Shown here: positions 8,103 to 17,178 of the stretch, one piece after another | Layout: each line of letters opens with the position of its first letter | Position numbering within the stretch: the stretch's first letter is position 1 | Source: an uncultured Bacteroidales bacterium | Lineage (GTDB): Bacteria > Bacteroidota > Bacteroidia > Bacteroidales > Paludibacteraceae | Assembly (NCBI GenBank): GCA_946403315.1 | Contig: CAMIZK010000011.1 | Coordinates: forward strand, 1 to 36,007 | DNA length: 36,007 nucleotides | Direction: 5' to 3' | The notes under the pieces: generated by a model | What the model saw: the letters and a program-made list of their open reading frames with translations, nothing else | The model's database searches: none | Told to the model about the DNA's origin: nothing | Position numbers and translations under genes: made by a program

Positions 8103-9095
8103 TTATTTGTTAATTTTAACTTTCATTTTTGCTACGTGGCCGCCAGGATTCTCCTCGGTGTCTTCTCCGATCGGCAGAATACCTACAGAGTTCCAGCTTT
8201 GCTGGATATCGAAACCGATACCAAACTCTTCGTTGTTCATCGTGAAACCAGAAGCAGGAACAGTAGCGAGCAACTCACGGAGGAGTTGGATCTCGAACTT
8301 ACCATCTACGTACTGGCTGTTACCAACAGGAAGTTGACCGTCACCGATGATAGCGCCCCAGAAGTCAGAAGCATCATGGGTAACACCCGGTTCCATCCAA
8401 TAGTCCCAACCGGTTGTACCAACTTCTCCCCACCATCTGTAAACACCAGGGTTGTAAACGCAAGGCTCACCTTCTGACCACAAACCAGTTTCGCAAAGGA
8501 TGTCACAGTTTGCATCAGTGTGCTCGTCGTTATAACCACCTGTCTCGTCGCTGTTGTCCAAGTCGATGTACACATGGAACGGAACCCAGCTGAGGTCAGT
8601 GATGTCTTCCATGTTCGGCTCAACGAGAATGCTGATGTACATCTCGGTAGCGTAAACTTTTACACTCTTCAAGCCAAGAAGAGCAGCGTTTTCCGGACAA
8701 ACAGCCGAAGCAACGAATTCTGCAGGCAGTGCATCCCAGTCAGCTAACGAGTTATCGTCAACCTTGATTTCCGGGATCTCAGCAGGAGGAGTTACACCAC
8801 CTTCTTTAACCGTTACCTTGCATACTGCCGTTTGGTCACCAGCCTTAGCGGTGATGTTTGCTTCACCAGCTGCAATACCCTTAACCAGACCTGCGTCAAC
8901 AGTTGCTACTGCCTCATTACTGGATGCCCATGTAACGTCCAGGTTGGCAGTCAACTGAGCAGTTTCACCAACAGCGATGGTAACTTCTGTCTTATTCAGA
9001 CTCAGTTTGTCAGCTTGCGGTTCATCTTTTTTACATGCAACGAAACCTACTGTCAACGCTGCAAGTGCGATGGCAAAAAATTTGTTTGCTTTCAT
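8103..9095 (-). CDS. Surface lipoprotein with Big2 Ig-like and CBM9-like domains (SusE position)
   Basis: The start is the ATG at 9093-9095, giving 330 residues with a lipoprotein signal (ALTVGFVACKKDEPQ). The open frame continues upstream, but that part lacks any signal and runs into the susD gap. K-D-E after the cysteine resembles the Bacteroidota lipoprotein export signal for surface display. Residues ~30-105 are a bacterial Ig-like group 2 domain (VTWASSNEAVATVDAGLVKG). The rest starts IKVDDNSLADWDALP and contains FHVYIDLDNSDETGG, a CBM9/DOMON-like sandwich. It occupies the SusE/SusF slot after SusD, so it is probably a surface glycan-binding protein. Spacing to susD is 55 bases. Confidence 0.78.
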   Translation of the reverse strand: MKANKFFAIALAALTVGFVACKKDEPQADKLSLNKTEVTIAVGETAQLTANLDVTWASSNEAVATVDAGLVKGIAAGEANITAKAGDQTAVCKVTVKEGGVTPPAEIPEIKVDDNSLADWDALPAEFVASAVCPENAALLGLKSVKVYATEMYISILVEPNMEDITDLSWVPFHVYIDLDNSDETGGYNDEHTDANCDILCETGLWSEGEPCVYNPGVYRWWGEVGTTGWDYWMEPGVTHDASDFWGAIIGDGQLPVGNSQYVDGKFEIQLLRELLATVPASGFTMNNEEFGIGFDIQQSWNSVGILPIGEDTEENPGGHVAKMKVKINK

Positions 9096-9150
9096 AATGT
9101 TTTGTGTTTTTAAATTGGTTAATAAATAATGTTGATTGGTTGTTTTTCTA

Positions 9151-10869
9151 TTAATAACCCGGGTTCTGTTGGATACCGCTAACGGTCCACTCATTATTCG
9201 GGATAGGATAGATGATGTGCGGTTCGGTCGTCGGATCAACGATCTTAAACGGTTGTGCACCGGCATAACGGCGATCCATCGGCAGTTTGTTGCGGCACAT
9301 GTCGAAATGACGGTGACCTTCCCATGCCAATTCCAGACGACGCTCATCCATCACGATATCGATCACGTTCTTGTAACCCTGCAGGTCACCGACAGCATAG
9401 GTCGGGATACCGGCACGGGTACGGATCACGTTCACATCTGCCAAAGCCTCCGCATCCTTGCCAGTACGTGCATAGGCTTCTGCACGGTTGAGGATTACCT
9501 CTGCCCAACGGCAGAATACCGGCGAACTCAACATCGGGTTACCGTCCTGATAGCTGAACTTACTGATGAATATCATCGGAATGGTGTAACCGGTACGAAG
9601 TGTAATGTCATTGTCGATACGAACCATGCAGTCCTCACCCATGTAGTTTGCATAATACTCATAGTACGGGCCTGCCGGATCCGCTTCGCGTTCACCGTTC
9701 ACCATACGCTTCTCGATCGGATAGGTGTTATTGTCCGCTCCTTTGAATGTGTAGTTTCCTGCTCCGTCATCTATCAGGTTGGTTACATACTTGATATGCG
9801 GAACCTCAGGATTACCATCGCTGGTAGGAATAGTAACATATACTTTCTTTCCCGTTTTACCGGAGTATTGGGGATGTACATAGCTCGTGTAACGGACATC
9901 CTCCGGATTGCGCTCATATATGTACATCAGCGGATCAGACGGGTAGATCTCACCCCAGCCTATGCCGTCCTTAAGATACATCGAACCGATAGACGATTGA
10001 CCACGGTCGTCCGATGTCTCATGAACGATGCAGAACAAGGTCTCTTTCGAGGTCTTGGCATTTGCGAAATAATCCTTGAACGTAGCCTTTGGCTCCAGTT
10101 TGGAATCCGGAGCAGCGCCGTTCAATGCCTCATCAACAGCAGCGATACACTTGTCATATTCTTCCATATATAGGTATACACGGCTCAGTACGCCTAACGC
10201 TGCTTCTTTGCACGGATAACCGGCATTTCCTGCAACACGCGGTTTACTGCTCATCAAGTCAGCCGCCTTACGCAGGTCGGCTACAATCTGATCATATACA
10301 TCACCTACCGGGTTACGTACAATACCTTCCGAAGAAGTGGTCAGGCGCAGAGGTACACCGAGGTTGTCACGACCGTACGAATACGGTTGAGCATACAGGG
10401 TTACCATATGCAGATGCATCAGGCCGCGCATAAAATACGCCTCACCCAATAACTGATTATTCTCCGGTTTGGACGGATCCAGAGTCTCAATGACCGTATT
10501 GGTCATGTAGATCACTTTATACGCAACCATCCAGAGTGTACCTACGTTCTTTAAACCGTCCGTCATCATATAGGCGGTAGCCTCATAGAGAGGGTCCGTG
10601 GTGTGAGCCGACAGACAGATGTTATCTGCCGGGAATTCCGATAATTGGAAATAGTGGCGCACATAGCAGTTACCGGAAGCATAACCGAGGAAATCCACCT
10701 CGTCCTTCAGAACGGCATAACAGCCATCCATGATGTACTCTGCGCCTTTTGCATCTTGCAGCAGCAAATCACTGTTCAACTCATCCGAGGGGAAGGTGTC
10801 GAGGTTGCAACTGCTGAAACCGAGCATCGCTCCGAGTGCTACAGTTAAATATAAAGCTTTTGTTTTCAT
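9151..10869 (-). CDS. SusD/RagB-family nutrient-binding outer-membrane lipoprotein
   Basis: The product is 572 residues from the ATG at 10867-10869, preceded by a purine-rich GAAGAAG. A TTG four codons earlier is less likely. The signal peptide ends in a lipobox (MLGFSSCNLDTFPSD). Typical SusD landmarks follow: an N-terminal helical TPR region with LLGEAYFMRGLMHLHMV, a long central insertion, and the C-terminal VILNRAEAYARTG-DVNVIRTRAG-MDERRLELAWEGHRHFDMCR block and YPIPNNEW ending. SusD proteins form the lid over the SusC barrel and hold the oligosaccharide for uptake. It is 56 bases downstream of susC and the pair defines the locus as a polysaccharide utilisation locus. The glycan cannot be inferred from SusD itself. 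Confidence 0.97.
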   Translation of the reverse strand: MKTKALYLTVALGAMLGFSSCNLDTFPSDELNSDLLLQDAKGAEYIMDGCYAVLKDEVDFLGYASGNCYVRHYFQLSEFPADNICLSAHTTDPLYEATAYMMTDGLKNVGTLWMVAYKVIYMTNTVIETLDPSKPENNQLLGEAYFMRGLMHLHMVTLYAQPYSYGRDNLGVPLRLTTSSEGIVRNPVGDVYDQIVADLRKAADLMSSKPRVAGNAGYPCKEAALGVLSRVYLYMEEYDKCIAAVDEALNGAAPDSKLEPKATFKDYFANAKTSKETLFCIVHETSDDRGQSSIGSMYLKDGIGWGEIYPSDPLMYIYERNPEDVRYTSYVHPQYSGKTGKKVYVTIPTSDGNPEVPHIKYVTNLIDDGAGNYTFKGADNNTYPIEKRMVNGEREADPAGPYYEYYANYMGEDCMVRIDNDITLRTGYTIPMIFISKFSYQDGNPMLSSPVFCRWAEVILNRAEAYARTGKDAEALADVNVIRTRAGIPTYAVGDLQGYKNVIDIVMDERRLELAWEGHRHFDMCRNKLPMDRRYAGAQPFKIVDPTTEPHIIYPIPNNEWTVSGIQQNPGY

Positions 10870-10886
10870 AATCTTCTTCAATTTTT

Positions 10887-10920
10887 CGTTATTACGTTAT
10901 TACGATATTACGTCATTACG
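10887..10920 (-). repeat. Four octamer repeats, TAA in each unit, between susC and susD
   Basis: On the plus strand the units are CGTTATTA, CGTTATTA, CGATATTA and CGTCATTA. On the coding strand TAA recurs every 8 bases, covering all three frames, starting 10 bases after the start of the susC stop codon. The architecture matches the heptad arrays at 1470 and 35845, but the sequence is different. Confidence 0.75.
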
Positions 10921-10925
10921 AATTG

Positions 10926-13900
10926 TTAGAAAGAAATCTCAACTCCTCCCTGGAACGTACGTCCGACAGGATAGTTTTCCGAATAGAAGCCGGCCAGACT
11001 GTATGTCGATTTCTCCAACGTAATTTCCGGGTCCATACCCGAGAACTTAGACGCTGTGAAGAGGTTGTCAGCCGAGAAATAGATGCGGCACTTGGTCATG
11101 TGTGCTTTCTTGATCAGCGAAAGCGGGAAATCATAACCAACGGTCAAGTTCTTCAGACGGAAGTACGAACCGTCCTCCAAATAACGAGACGAGATCTGGT
11201 TAGCGTTCTTGTTTCCGTTCAAAGTAGCCTTCGGGTGCGTAGCTCCGTTCGGGTCTTCAGCAGTCCAACGCTTCCAACCCAGCGGAGAGTTATCAATCGA
11301 GAGTTGGTTGTAACCCAGATATGCACCATCCGCATCCGACGAGTGACGGGTATAGTTATAAATCATGTTACCGTACTGGTAGTTGCTATTCAAGTGAATG
11401 AAGATACCCTTCCAACTCAACTGTGTACTCAAACCACCGGAGAACAACGGTGTTGCTTTACCGACAGCACGTGCCTGGGTAGCGTTGTAATCGTTGGTGG
11501 TTGTCTTATTGCCTGCTGCATCCAAGATATAATTGCCGTCTTCATCTACGCAATACCAAAGCGGATCTCCGTTAGCCGGATCAACACCTGCCCATTCCTT
11601 CAACCACCATGTGTAGATATCTTCGCCCTCGGCAATACGCTGGTTAACAGACGATGCTGTTTGGAAGATCGGCGTATGATTCGGCAGATCGGTTACACGG
11701 TTTTGGTTGAAACCGATATTGAAACCGATATCCCAACGCCAACCGTTCAGGTCGATCACGTTTGCATTAATATTGAACTCAATACCACGGTTACGAACCG
11801 CACCCGAGTTCTTCATTACCTCGTAGAAACCGGATGATGGCGGTTGCGGAACGTAGAGCAACAGTTCTGTGTTATCCGTCTGATAGAGGTCAATATTCAT
11901 CTCAATACGTTTGATGAAGGTCAGGTCGATACCGACAGCTGCCATCTTCGCTGTCTCCCAATGCAGACCCGGATTAGCCAAACGGCTCGGACTCGCTGCT
12001 ACCATGTTCTGATAGAGAGCACTCAGCGAATACGTGGACAGATATTGGTATGCAGGGATATCGCTGTTACCCGTAATACCATAGGATGCACGCAGTTTCA
12101 AGAAAGAAACAACGTCTTGACCTTTCATGAAGTCCTCATTGCTGATCAACCAGCTTGCTGCCACGGATGGGAAGTGACCCCAACGATGCATGGAACCGAA
12201 GTTGGAGTTACCCTCCGTACGGTACGAAGCCGTGATGAAATAACGTTTACCATAATCATAGCTGGCTTGTACGAAGAACGATAATCCCTTACCCGGCATG
12301 ATATAACCGCCAACACCTAAGGGCGAAGTGGAGTTCAATGCTTCTACTCCGTTCGGCATACCGATACCCGAAGCATTTACGTACTCAGACTGCCAGATAC
12401 TGAACTCATGACCGAGCATCGCATTGAAACTGTGCTTATCCCATTGATAACCACCTTTGAGGATATTGGTCGTACCGAAGCTCTTGCTCGTACCTACGCT
12501 CTTGCCTAAATAACCGGTTTGATGCTCCGTATTATACGTACGAGGATCTACATATTCCGAAGAGAGCCAATGGCCTGCGCCAAAGGTGTTCGTCGTTGTG
12601 AAATGCAACCAGTCGGTAAAATGAACACCTAACTGCAGCACACCTGCGAAATCGAAATTATCCGACCGAGAGTAGTTGTACTGAGAGGTATGAAGAGCGT
12701 TCCATGTTTCCTGGCTCCACCATTTAGCGCCATTATCCGGACGCTTACCGCTGTTAATAAATACATATTGATTCGTCAGCGCGCCGGTCTCGTCATATGC
12801 ATACGGGCAATCCCACGGCATCTTGAAATAAGCATCGCCGAGCATCGTCCAACTAGACGGATAGTCTACACTCGATTTGGTGAAGTCCACCTTGATGTTC
12901 ATATCCAACCACTTGGTGATGTCTGCCTTCAACGAAGCGTGACCTGTCACTTTCTGCATTCCGGTCGTCTTCAGTGTTCCCTGCTCTCCGAAGTAGTCTA
13001 AGGATACATAATAACCTACGTGCTCTGAACCACCGTGAACAGCTACATTGTAATTCTGAATCACACCGGTATGGAAGAACTCGTTCTGCCAGTTCCAGTC
13101 CTGATCTAAAAGCGTCTCAGGATAGGTTAATTTGAATAAGGTCTCCGAGAAGAAATTACGATGGAAATTATACAACTCAGCCGATCTCATCATACGATAG
13201 TTGCCGAACAGAGCCTGCTTACCACCGACTGTAGCCTTAAGGTCCACATGCACTTTGTCATTCTTCTTACCGGATTTGGTGGTAACAACGATTACACCAC
13301 CGGCACCTTGAGCACCGTAGATAGCCGTCGAACCGGCATCTTTCAATACGGAGATCGTCTCTACATCGTTCGGGTTGAAAGCACCGCCCATTACACCGTC
13401 AACGACGTAAATAGGAGCCGAACCGGCGTTGATAGAACCTGTACCACGGATTCGGATCTGTGCCGCATCACCCGGCTGGCCACCTGCGTTACTAACCGTC
13501 AAACCGGCTACTTTACCTTGCAGCATGTTACCGATATCACTCGTCGTGACGTCGGTCAACTGTTCAGCACTCACCGTCGTAACGGCTGAACTTAACTCAG
13601 CTTTCTTAACGGCTGAATAACCGAGAGAAACCACTTCCTGGAGTTGCATTGCATCCGCCTCCATGATGATCTGCATGTTGGCTACTGCACGTAACTCAAT
13701 CGTCTTGTAACCAACATAAGACAACTGTAACGTCGCTTTGTCCGGAACGTTCATTTCGAAGTTACCGTCAAAGTCCGTCACTGTACCGATGGTGGTCCCT
13801 TGAACAAGAACGGTTACACCAATCATCGGCTCCGAGTTATCCGCATCGATAACCGTACCTTTGACGTGGATGTCAGCAAACGATGCCAACGCCACTGTCA

Positions 13901-13931
13901 AACAGAGAAAGATTGTTTGGATTCGTTTCAT
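10926..13931 (-). CDS. SusC/RagA-family TonB-linked outer-membrane transporter
   Basis: The 1001-residue product has a signal peptide (to ASFAD), then a carboxypeptidase-regulatory-like beta domain (residues ~22-110, GTVIDADNSEPMIGVTVLVQ). Next is the SusC signature with the TonB plug (~115-225: GNMLQGKVAGLTVSNAGGQP, RIRGTGSINAGSAPIYVVDG, DAGSTAIYGAQGAGGVI), and then a 22-strand-type barrel ending in the aromatic GVEISF. It imports oligosaccharides across the outer membrane with energy from TonB-ExbBD. There is no N-terminal secretin/STN domain, so it is not predicted to signal to an anti-sigma factor; this fits control by the DeoR regulator instead. It lies 30 bases downstream of GH36 and just upstream of susD. 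Confidence 0.97.
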   Translation of the reverse strand: MKRIQTIFLCLTVALASFADIHVKGTVIDADNSEPMIGVTVLVQGTTIGTVTDFDGNFEMNVPDKATLQLSYVGYKTIELRAVANMQIIMEADAMQLQEVVSLGYSAVKKAELSSAVTTVSAEQLTDVTTSDIGNMLQGKVAGLTVSNAGGQPGDAAQIRIRGTGSINAGSAPIYVVDGVMGGAFNPNDVETISVLKDAGSTAIYGAQGAGGVIVVTTKSGKKNDKVHVDLKATVGGKQALFGNYRMMRSAELYNFHRNFFSETLFKLTYPETLLDQDWNWQNEFFHTGVIQNYNVAVHGGSEHVGYYVSLDYFGEQGTLKTTGMQKVTGHASLKADITKWLDMNIKVDFTKSSVDYPSSWTMLGDAYFKMPWDCPYAYDETGALTNQYVFINSGKRPDNGAKWWSQETWNALHTSQYNYSRSDNFDFAGVLQLGVHFTDWLHFTTTNTFGAGHWLSSEYVDPRTYNTEHQTGYLGKSVGTSKSFGTTNILKGGYQWDKHSFNAMLGHEFSIWQSEYVNASGIGMPNGVEALNSTSPLGVGGYIMPGKGLSFFVQASYDYGKRYFITASYRTEGNSNFGSMHRWGHFPSVAASWLISNEDFMKGQDVVSFLKLRASYGITGNSDIPAYQYLSTYSLSALYQNMVAASPSRLANPGLHWETAKMAAVGIDLTFIKRIEMNIDLYQTDNTELLLYVPQPPSSGFYEVMKNSGAVRNRGIEFNINANVIDLNGWRWDIGFNIGFNQNRVTDLPNHTPIFQTASSVNQRIAEGEDIYTWWLKEWAGVDPANGDPLWYCVDEDGNYILDAAGNKTTTNDYNATQARAVGKATPLFSGGLSTQLSWKGIFIHLNSNYQYGNMIYNYTRHSSDADGAYLGYNQLSIDNSPLGWKRWTAEDPNGATHPKATLNGNKNANQISSRYLEDGSYFRLKNLTVGYDFPLSLIKKAHMTKCRIYFSADNLFTASKFSGMDPEITLEKSTYSLAGFYSENYPVGRTFQGGVEISF

Positions 13932-13961
13932 AGAGATTATTAATTAAAGTTAAATGATTTG

Positions 13962-15836
13962 TTATTTCTCAACCAGTTTCAACAAATAGCTTCTTTCAAA
14001 GTTCACTTGAATCTTCGGATCTGCACCACTCACTTCGAACTCTACCGGTTCATCCGCAGCATATTCGATAGCGATATAGTTCTTGTCCGGATCCAGTCCA
14101 CGCAATTCGAGCGTACCTTCAAAAGCGGGATCATCGTCGATATAGAACGCATAGTATAACGCATCGTTCTGGCGAATTACGTGTGCTTCCGGATAATCAT
14201 AACCCCATGTATAGAGGTTGAGGTACTCACCGCGTGCCAAGTTGTTTTCCTTATAGATCTTCATCCATTTCTTGATCAATGCTTCCCGCTCAGGCGTCAG
14301 CAGGAACGGACCTTCCGTCCAATCCGGATTATCCTTCGGCCATGTGAACTTGGTACCGATCACCGATCCTGTACCAATCTGCGAAGCAAAGTCATTAGCA
14401 TGATCCGTCAACTCCACGTGATCACCATAGTATGCCAAACCCGGCGCCATAGCGGCGTACGCCTTGCGTTTCATACGCACCTGGCACGAGGACATCGGAT
14501 CCGATGCCACCGCCTGGTTAATCTGCGGAACCAGGAAATAGTTCACCGCACAACCGCACGGACAAACCTGAATGACTGCATTCGGTTTGATGGCACGTGC
14601 CTCGTCATATATCTTACCAAAATAGGTAGGCATTTGTTCCGGTGCTTCCCATGCGTTATTCAATCCGGATGTCTCGTTATAATCCGGCAGACAGCAGTTG
14701 AGGTGCTGACCGTCGATCTTCAAACCATCGAAGTTCCACGTACGCAGGAACATATTTAGTAAATCGCGCGTGTACGCGTCAACAGCCGGATTAACCGGTG
14801 ACAAATACCAACTGTCCCACCACGTGATATATTCGTGTGCCCATTCGTCGGTGAGCAGCAACATCTCCGGATGTTCTTTCACCAGTTTGGTATCCGGATC
14901 AGCCGCTAACGGTGCCCACCACAGTTTGGCCTTCATACCGCGTTTATGAATTTCGTTTGTGATATGACGCATGTCTGCATCGCCGCCGGGGAACAACTCA
15001 TTTGTGTTCCAGTCGCCTTCGGCGATCTGGTAACCGTCATCCACGTCTACCCAGGTGAAACCCAGTTCGGCTACCTTATCCAGCGTGCCCAACACCATGT
15101 TCATCTTAAACGGACGACCGTAACCCCATGCGCACCAAACCGGTTCAAACGCTTCCGGTTCCGACGGTTTCATCTCCACACCTTCGTTCGCCTGCATGTA
15201 TTCGGAGAACGTACGGAGGGTATTGAAATAATCGCCCTTGTGGGTATAACGGAACGCTTTATAGCAACGCAGTGTATCGCCTTTTGCCAGTTCAACCGCT
15301 TCCGGAAGATCATAACGAAGAGCCATCGTCACCTTATTGTCGTACCGCTTCCATTCCACCGGCATAGAAATCATACGGAGCACCGGTTCAAACAAACCGA
15401 TTGCGATACCGCCATCACGCTGCCAAAGGTCCACTACCGGAATGCCTCCTCCGTAATCAGAGTTGTTCATACCGAGGTAGTTCTGTTTCTCAAAACCTTC
15501 CTTCACCGGCAGTACCCAATCCAAACGGGCATTGGTACTCGTCGGCTGCAGCGACCAAACCACGCTATCTTTCGCTTCTACTTCCGTGCGGCAAAGTTCA
15601 TATGCTTTTACCGTCACCGGCTTGCCTTCGTTCACGAAATAGGTCTCTACAACCTCCAGACCCTCTACACCTTCTACCGGCGTAACGGTCTCATGTTTGG
15701 TTACCTTCAACCCGTTCTCACTGAACGGAAAAACCTGCATATCAGCCTCAGCGCATACCAAACGCGCTGCATCCTGCTTCGGAGCGGAGCAGGCTGCAAA
15801 GGCGAATAAAGCAACAATGTATAATGACTTCTTCAT
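13962..15836 (-). CDS. GH36-like alpha-galactosidase / alpha-N-acetylgalactosaminidase lipoprotein
   Basis: The 624-residue product starts with a lipoprotein signal (VALFAFAACSAPK). A beta-sandwich N-domain (~25-215) precedes a clan GH-D barrel. FTWVDVDDGYQ and KAKLWWAPL are barrel strands, D375 in GLKIDGQH is the expected nucleophile, D446 in AVASDPMSS is the expected acid/base, and QVCPCGCAVN matches the Cys/Gly-rich loop after the nucleophile in GH36. The C-terminal ~90 residues are a small beta domain. GH36 enzymes remove alpha-linked Gal or GalNAc, and some act on de-N-acetylated galactosamine. The start overlaps the amidohydrolase stop as TAATG, indicating tight coupling. The N-terminus closely resembles that of the amidohydrolase. 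Exact substrate unknown. Confidence 0.85.
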   Translation of the reverse strand: MKKSLYIVALFAFAACSAPKQDAARLVCAEADMQVFPFSENGLKVTKHETVTPVEGVEGLEVVETYFVNEGKPVTVKAYELCRTEVEAKDSVVWSLQPTSTNARLDWVLPVKEGFEKQNYLGMNNSDYGGGIPVVDLWQRDGGIAIGLFEPVLRMISMPVEWKRYDNKVTMALRYDLPEAVELAKGDTLRCYKAFRYTHKGDYFNTLRTFSEYMQANEGVEMKPSEPEAFEPVWCAWGYGRPFKMNMVLGTLDKVAELGFTWVDVDDGYQIAEGDWNTNELFPGGDADMRHITNEIHKRGMKAKLWWAPLAADPDTKLVKEHPEMLLLTDEWAHEYITWWDSWYLSPVNPAVDAYTRDLLNMFLRTWNFDGLKIDGQHLNCCLPDYNETSGLNNAWEAPEQMPTYFGKIYDEARAIKPNAVIQVCPCGCAVNYFLVPQINQAVASDPMSSCQVRMKRKAYAAMAPGLAYYGDHVELTDHANDFASQIGTGSVIGTKFTWPKDNPDWTEGPFLLTPEREALIKKWMKIYKENNLARGEYLNLYTWGYDYPEAHVIRQNDALYYAFYIDDDPAFEGTLELRGLDPDKNYIAIEYAADEPVEFEVSGADPKIQVNFERSYLLKLVEK

Positions 15837-16933
15837 TACTTATATTGCGTTAAGATTCGTTCTGCGTTATCGTGGTACAATTTCTTGAGCACCTCATCCG
15901 GCAGGTTAAATCCGCTGAGTGCCCAATGATAACCGTAATCCGGAATATAGAAGTGCTCATCGTTGGATTCCAGAACACGGAAGATATTGCGGTACATCTG
16001 TGCATCCATGCCGTTGTCGGTGCCGAACAAACAACGATCCTGATATTTGATCAAGAATTCACGAGTTGCACGTGGGGTATGTGCCGATTCGGCTACACGT
16101 GCCGAGATATCGAAATACATGTTCGGATACTTGTCCAGCATCGCTCCCAAACGCGGCAGGTCATGGTTCATGTTCAGGTAATGGCAAGCGATAAAGATGG
16201 TACCCGGATTCTCACGAACGGCATTCTCAAACGTCTCCATCAACTTGTCATATCCGTAGCAGTTAGTGGTATCCACATGCCATGTAACGGCGTTTACCAA
16301 GCCGTCGTTCGTCTCGTCCATCGGCAGGTACATCCAGTACGGTTCGGCGATATGAATACTAATCGGCATCTTCAACTCACCGGCCTTCTCGATCAAGGGT
16401 TTGATGCGGGGATCATCAATGTGGATATCTTTGCCGTCTCCGGGCCGTGCGTAGGTATCACCTTCGCCTTTGTCACCTAACTCACCTACACCGATGGCAC
16501 CCATCTCATGGTAACGCTCCAGAGTCTCACAAGCCTTCTGAATACCTTCCGGCGTCATGTCCGTATAATCGAAGCAGCACCAGAAACGGAAATGGTCTTT
16601 GTACGGCGCATAGAGCTCTACATACTCCTCAAACGGACGACCGATCCAGGAACAATGCATCACTGCCGTATTCAGCACGCCAACTTCATCCATCGTCTTC
16701 GCCCACTGCGCCACCTCGTCGATGTCAGCAGCATAGTCATGAGCATGCATGTCGATGATGTCGAACTTAGCACGTTCTACATAAGTAACAGGCAGATTGT
16801 CCACAACCGTCGGATTAAAATCCTTCAGCAGAATCTTATCTACAGGATTCGCAGATTCATCACTTGCCTTTGGGGCACTGCAAGCCGCGAAAACCAATGC
16901 GGCTACACCAAGAAGATACAATGACTTTCTCAT
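15836..16933 (-). CDS. Extracytoplasmic amidohydrolase-superfamily lipoprotein (Amidohydro_2-like)
   Basis: The start is the ATG at 16931-16933, which gives a 365-residue lipoprotein (GVAALVFAACSAPK); the upstream extension is charged and lies across the promoter. Metal-site residues of the amidohydrolase barrel are all present: HxH in IIDMHAHDY (H63, H65), H194 in SIHIAEP, H251 in IACHYLN and D306 in LFGTDNG, with E151 in GVGELG as a possible extra ligand. COG2159-type members are decarboxylases, lactonases or C-N/C-O hydrolases; the reaction here cannot be assigned. It is the first gene of operon A, with a phylum-type -7 box 22 bases upstream. One-base overlap with GH36 suggests sequential action on the same glycan. 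Confidence 0.75.
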   Translation of the reverse strand: MRKSLYLLGVAALVFAACSAPKASDESANPVDKILLKDFNPTVVDNLPVTYVERAKFDIIDMHAHDYAADIDEVAQWAKTMDEVGVLNTAVMHCSWIGRPFEEYVELYAPYKDHFRFWCCFDYTDMTPEGIQKACETLERYHEMGAIGVGELGDKGEGDTYARPGDGKDIHIDDPRIKPLIEKAGELKMPISIHIAEPYWMYLPMDETNDGLVNAVTWHVDTTNCYGYDKLMETFENAVRENPGTIFIACHYLNMNHDLPRLGAMLDKYPNMYFDISARVAESAHTPRATREFLIKYQDRCLFGTDNGMDAQMYRNIFRVLESNDEHFYIPDYGYHWALSGFNLPDEVLKKLYHDNAERILTQYK

Positions 16934-16954
16934 GATACGTTTCGTTTTGCGCTG

Positions 16955-16962
16955 CAAAGATA
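16955..16962 (-). promoter_or_regulatory. -7 element of the operon A promoter
   Basis: TATCTTTG on the minus strand fits TAnnTTTG and is followed by CAGCGCAAA, as at the other promoters here. No good TTTG lies at the standard -33 distance (ATTG is the closest), so the promoter may be weak or need activation. A TTTCG half-site (16940-16944) lies in the leader. Confidence 0.55.
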
Positions 16963-17012
16963 CTGCTTTTTCTTTAAATATATGCAATATTTAAATATGC
17001 TATATAACATAT

Positions 17013-17102
17013 TTTTCGAAACATTCGGAACAATAGTACTGATTTATAGCATATTAAACGACAAAAAGAACAGCAATTTGATGTTTCGGAATGTTTCGAA
17101 AA
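17013..17102. promoter_or_regulatory. Paired TTTTCGAAACATTC sites between operon A and the regulator
   Basis: TTTTCGAAACATTC (17013-17026) reappears as its exact reverse complement at 17089-17102, a 14-base match with centres 76 bases apart (about seven helical turns). Similarity continues for a few bases beyond (CGGAACA against CCGAAACA). The inner part of each site contains the palindrome TTTCGAAA or a close variant. DeoR-family proteins often bind TTCG-containing repeats and can loop DNA, so these are probable operators for the adjacent regulator, affecting both divergent transcripts. Confidence 0.65.
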
Positions 17103-17121
17103 CAAAGAACGAAACTTTTTA

Positions 17122-17153
17122 TTTGTATATTTCGAAAATTTGTTGTAACTTTG
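17122..17153 (+). promoter_or_regulatory. Promoter of the DeoR regulator with operator in its spacer
   Basis: TTTG (17122-17125) is followed after exactly 20 bases by TAACTTTG (17146-17153), then CAGCGAATTT. TTTCGAAAA (17130-17138) sits between the two boxes, where a bound repressor would block sigma contact. This suggests autorepression. Confidence 0.78.
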
Positions 17154-17178
17154 CAGCGAATTTCAATTCTCTATTATC

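Noticed and set aside
9096..9347. An 84-codon upstream extension of the Big2/CBM9-like lipoprotein
   Set aside because: It overlaps susD, is not secretory, and the ATG at 9095 starts a proper lipoprotein signal peptide.
9136..10173. A 345-codon plus-strand open frame opposite susD
   Set aside because: Antisense to an unmistakable SusD gene; a by-product of codon bias.
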